64,000 nucleotides of DNA from Rikenella sp031551865 (lineage in GTDB: Bacteria; Bacteroidota; Bacteroidia; Bacteroidales; Rikenellaceae). Location of the stretch: assembly GCA_031551865.1 (NCBI GenBank), contig JAVBMY010000004.1, positions 1 to 64,000 of the forward strand, written 5' to 3'. The notes under the pieces are model-generated. The model did not search any database, was not told where the DNA came from, and saw only the letters and a list, made by a program, of their open reading frames with translations. A program made the translations under genes and the position numbers. This document shows, in pieces, positions 63,534-64,000 of the stretch. Position 1 is the first letter of the stretch, and the number at the start of each line of letters is the position of its first letter.

Positions 63534-64000
63534 CTAATAGTACGGTACCATTTCGGGCCGGGTCGGGGAGAGCCCGAAGTCGTGTACCGACCGTTCGCTT
63601 TCGATGGCAAAATTGCTGTATCCCACGCCCGGCGGACGGTTGATGCAGAATCCGAGGCGGATCTGAATATTGTTGAAGATCAGGCGCTCGTTCTTAATTC
63701 GGGCGCCTATGCCGACCGAACCTGTAAAAGTGTTTCCGAACAGGTTGTAACTATTGCCGATCCAGCCCACATCTCCGAATAAGAAGAAAGCGAACCGGAA
63801 ATGGTAGAGGAATATCGGCGAGAACAGCACTGTTTCTCCGCTGGCAATCAGTCGGTTATATCCGGCCATCTCGGTGTTGGAACTAAGTCCGCGGATGCTG
63901 TGCTGCCCGGTAAACCGCAGTCTTTCGCGCTCGCCTTCGAGCCGGTTGAAGCCCAGCGCCGCACTCAGCGTCACGAATTGCCTGAGGTAATGGTAGCTCC
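63534..64000 (-). CDS. Outer-membrane beta-barrel protein, C-terminal part (runs off window)
   Basis: The last 155 codons of a gene whose start lies right of the window; the frame is open to position 64000. Alternating aromatic and glycine strands (LSPIFLYHFRFAFFLFGDVG-like strands, FTGSVGIGARIKNERLIF, IRLGFCINRPPGVG) suggest an outer-membrane barrel of the Omp85/BamA-like or surface-antigen class. It ends in VPYY rather than the common terminal Phe. Family is tentative. Confidence 0.6.
   Translation of the reverse strand, partial: SYHYLRQFVTLSAALGFNRLEGERERLRFTGQHSIRGLSSNTEMAGYNRLIASGETVLFSPIFLYHFRFAFFLFGDVGWIGNSYNLFGNTFTGSVGIGARIKNERLIFNNIQIRLGFCINRPPGVGYSNFAIESERSVHDFGLSPTRPEMVPYY

Overview
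The window comes from a Bacteroidota chromosome, most likely order Bacteroidales, and the mix (GC-rich genes, a CTP synthase with a basic tail, a NagB-like/LmbE fusion, five DUF349 repeats, two UvrA paralogues) fits the Alistipes/Rikenellaceae group. The genus is inference. Promoters of the Bacteroidetes type (TTTG, about 20 bp, TAnnTTTG) and Bacteroidetes lipoprotein signals support the phylum. Nearly everything is chromosomal housekeeping. I see no prophage, transposase, CRISPR array or rRNA.

Layout. 1-3.6 kb is the accessory-looking end: an N-terminal DUF1254 fragment that runs off the window, a DUF1214 C-terminal remnant, a lipoprotein without recognised family, and a complete DUF1254/DUF1214 protein, all on the minus strand beside tRNA-Asp. 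4-9.5 kb holds the manganese exporter mntP, an ECF sigma/anti-sigma-like/secreted-protein operon, a Pro/Tyr-rich DUF6515-like protein and a lipoprotein hydrolase. 9.7-21.7 kb holds mnmE, an iron alcohol dehydrogenase, greA, a YigZ protein, pyrB-pyrI, a first uvrA, an M16 peptidase, an O-methyltransferase and butyrate kinase. 22-25 kb is the ribosomal set rplM-rpsI and rpsB-tsf. 25.3-29.9 kb has truA, a PepD dipeptidase, a small unknown and an AarF/UbiB kinase.

30.1-34.1 kb (minus) carries a phosphatase-superfamily protein, the NagB-like/LmbE fusion and ddl. Divergent from it run a FabK/nitronate monooxygenase-like gene, thiL and thiD. 37.3-54.7 kb is a long minus-strand block: DivIC/FtsB-like protein, fmt, ribBA, an LptF/G permease, a radical SAM/SPASM protein, yidC, pyrG, a DUF349 protein, a second uvrA, a lytic transglycosylase, a small membrane protein and an omega-amidase. 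55-63.4 kb (plus) has an S1-type RNA-binding protein, purA, dapB, lepB, and etfB-etfA-acyl-CoA dehydrogenase. The window ends in an outer-membrane barrel fragment.

Together the genes cover translation and tRNA modification, pyrimidine, purine, riboflavin, thiamine and lysine/peptidoglycan synthesis, envelope assembly (YidC, LptF/G, signal peptidase I) and an electron-transfer-flavoprotein/acyl-CoA dehydrogenase module that, with butyrate kinase, hints at short-chain acyl-CoA metabolism. The least explained content is the DUF1254 cassette, the NagB-like domain with altered active-site positions, the orphan radical SAM protein, and a set of dispersed palindromic intergenic elements.
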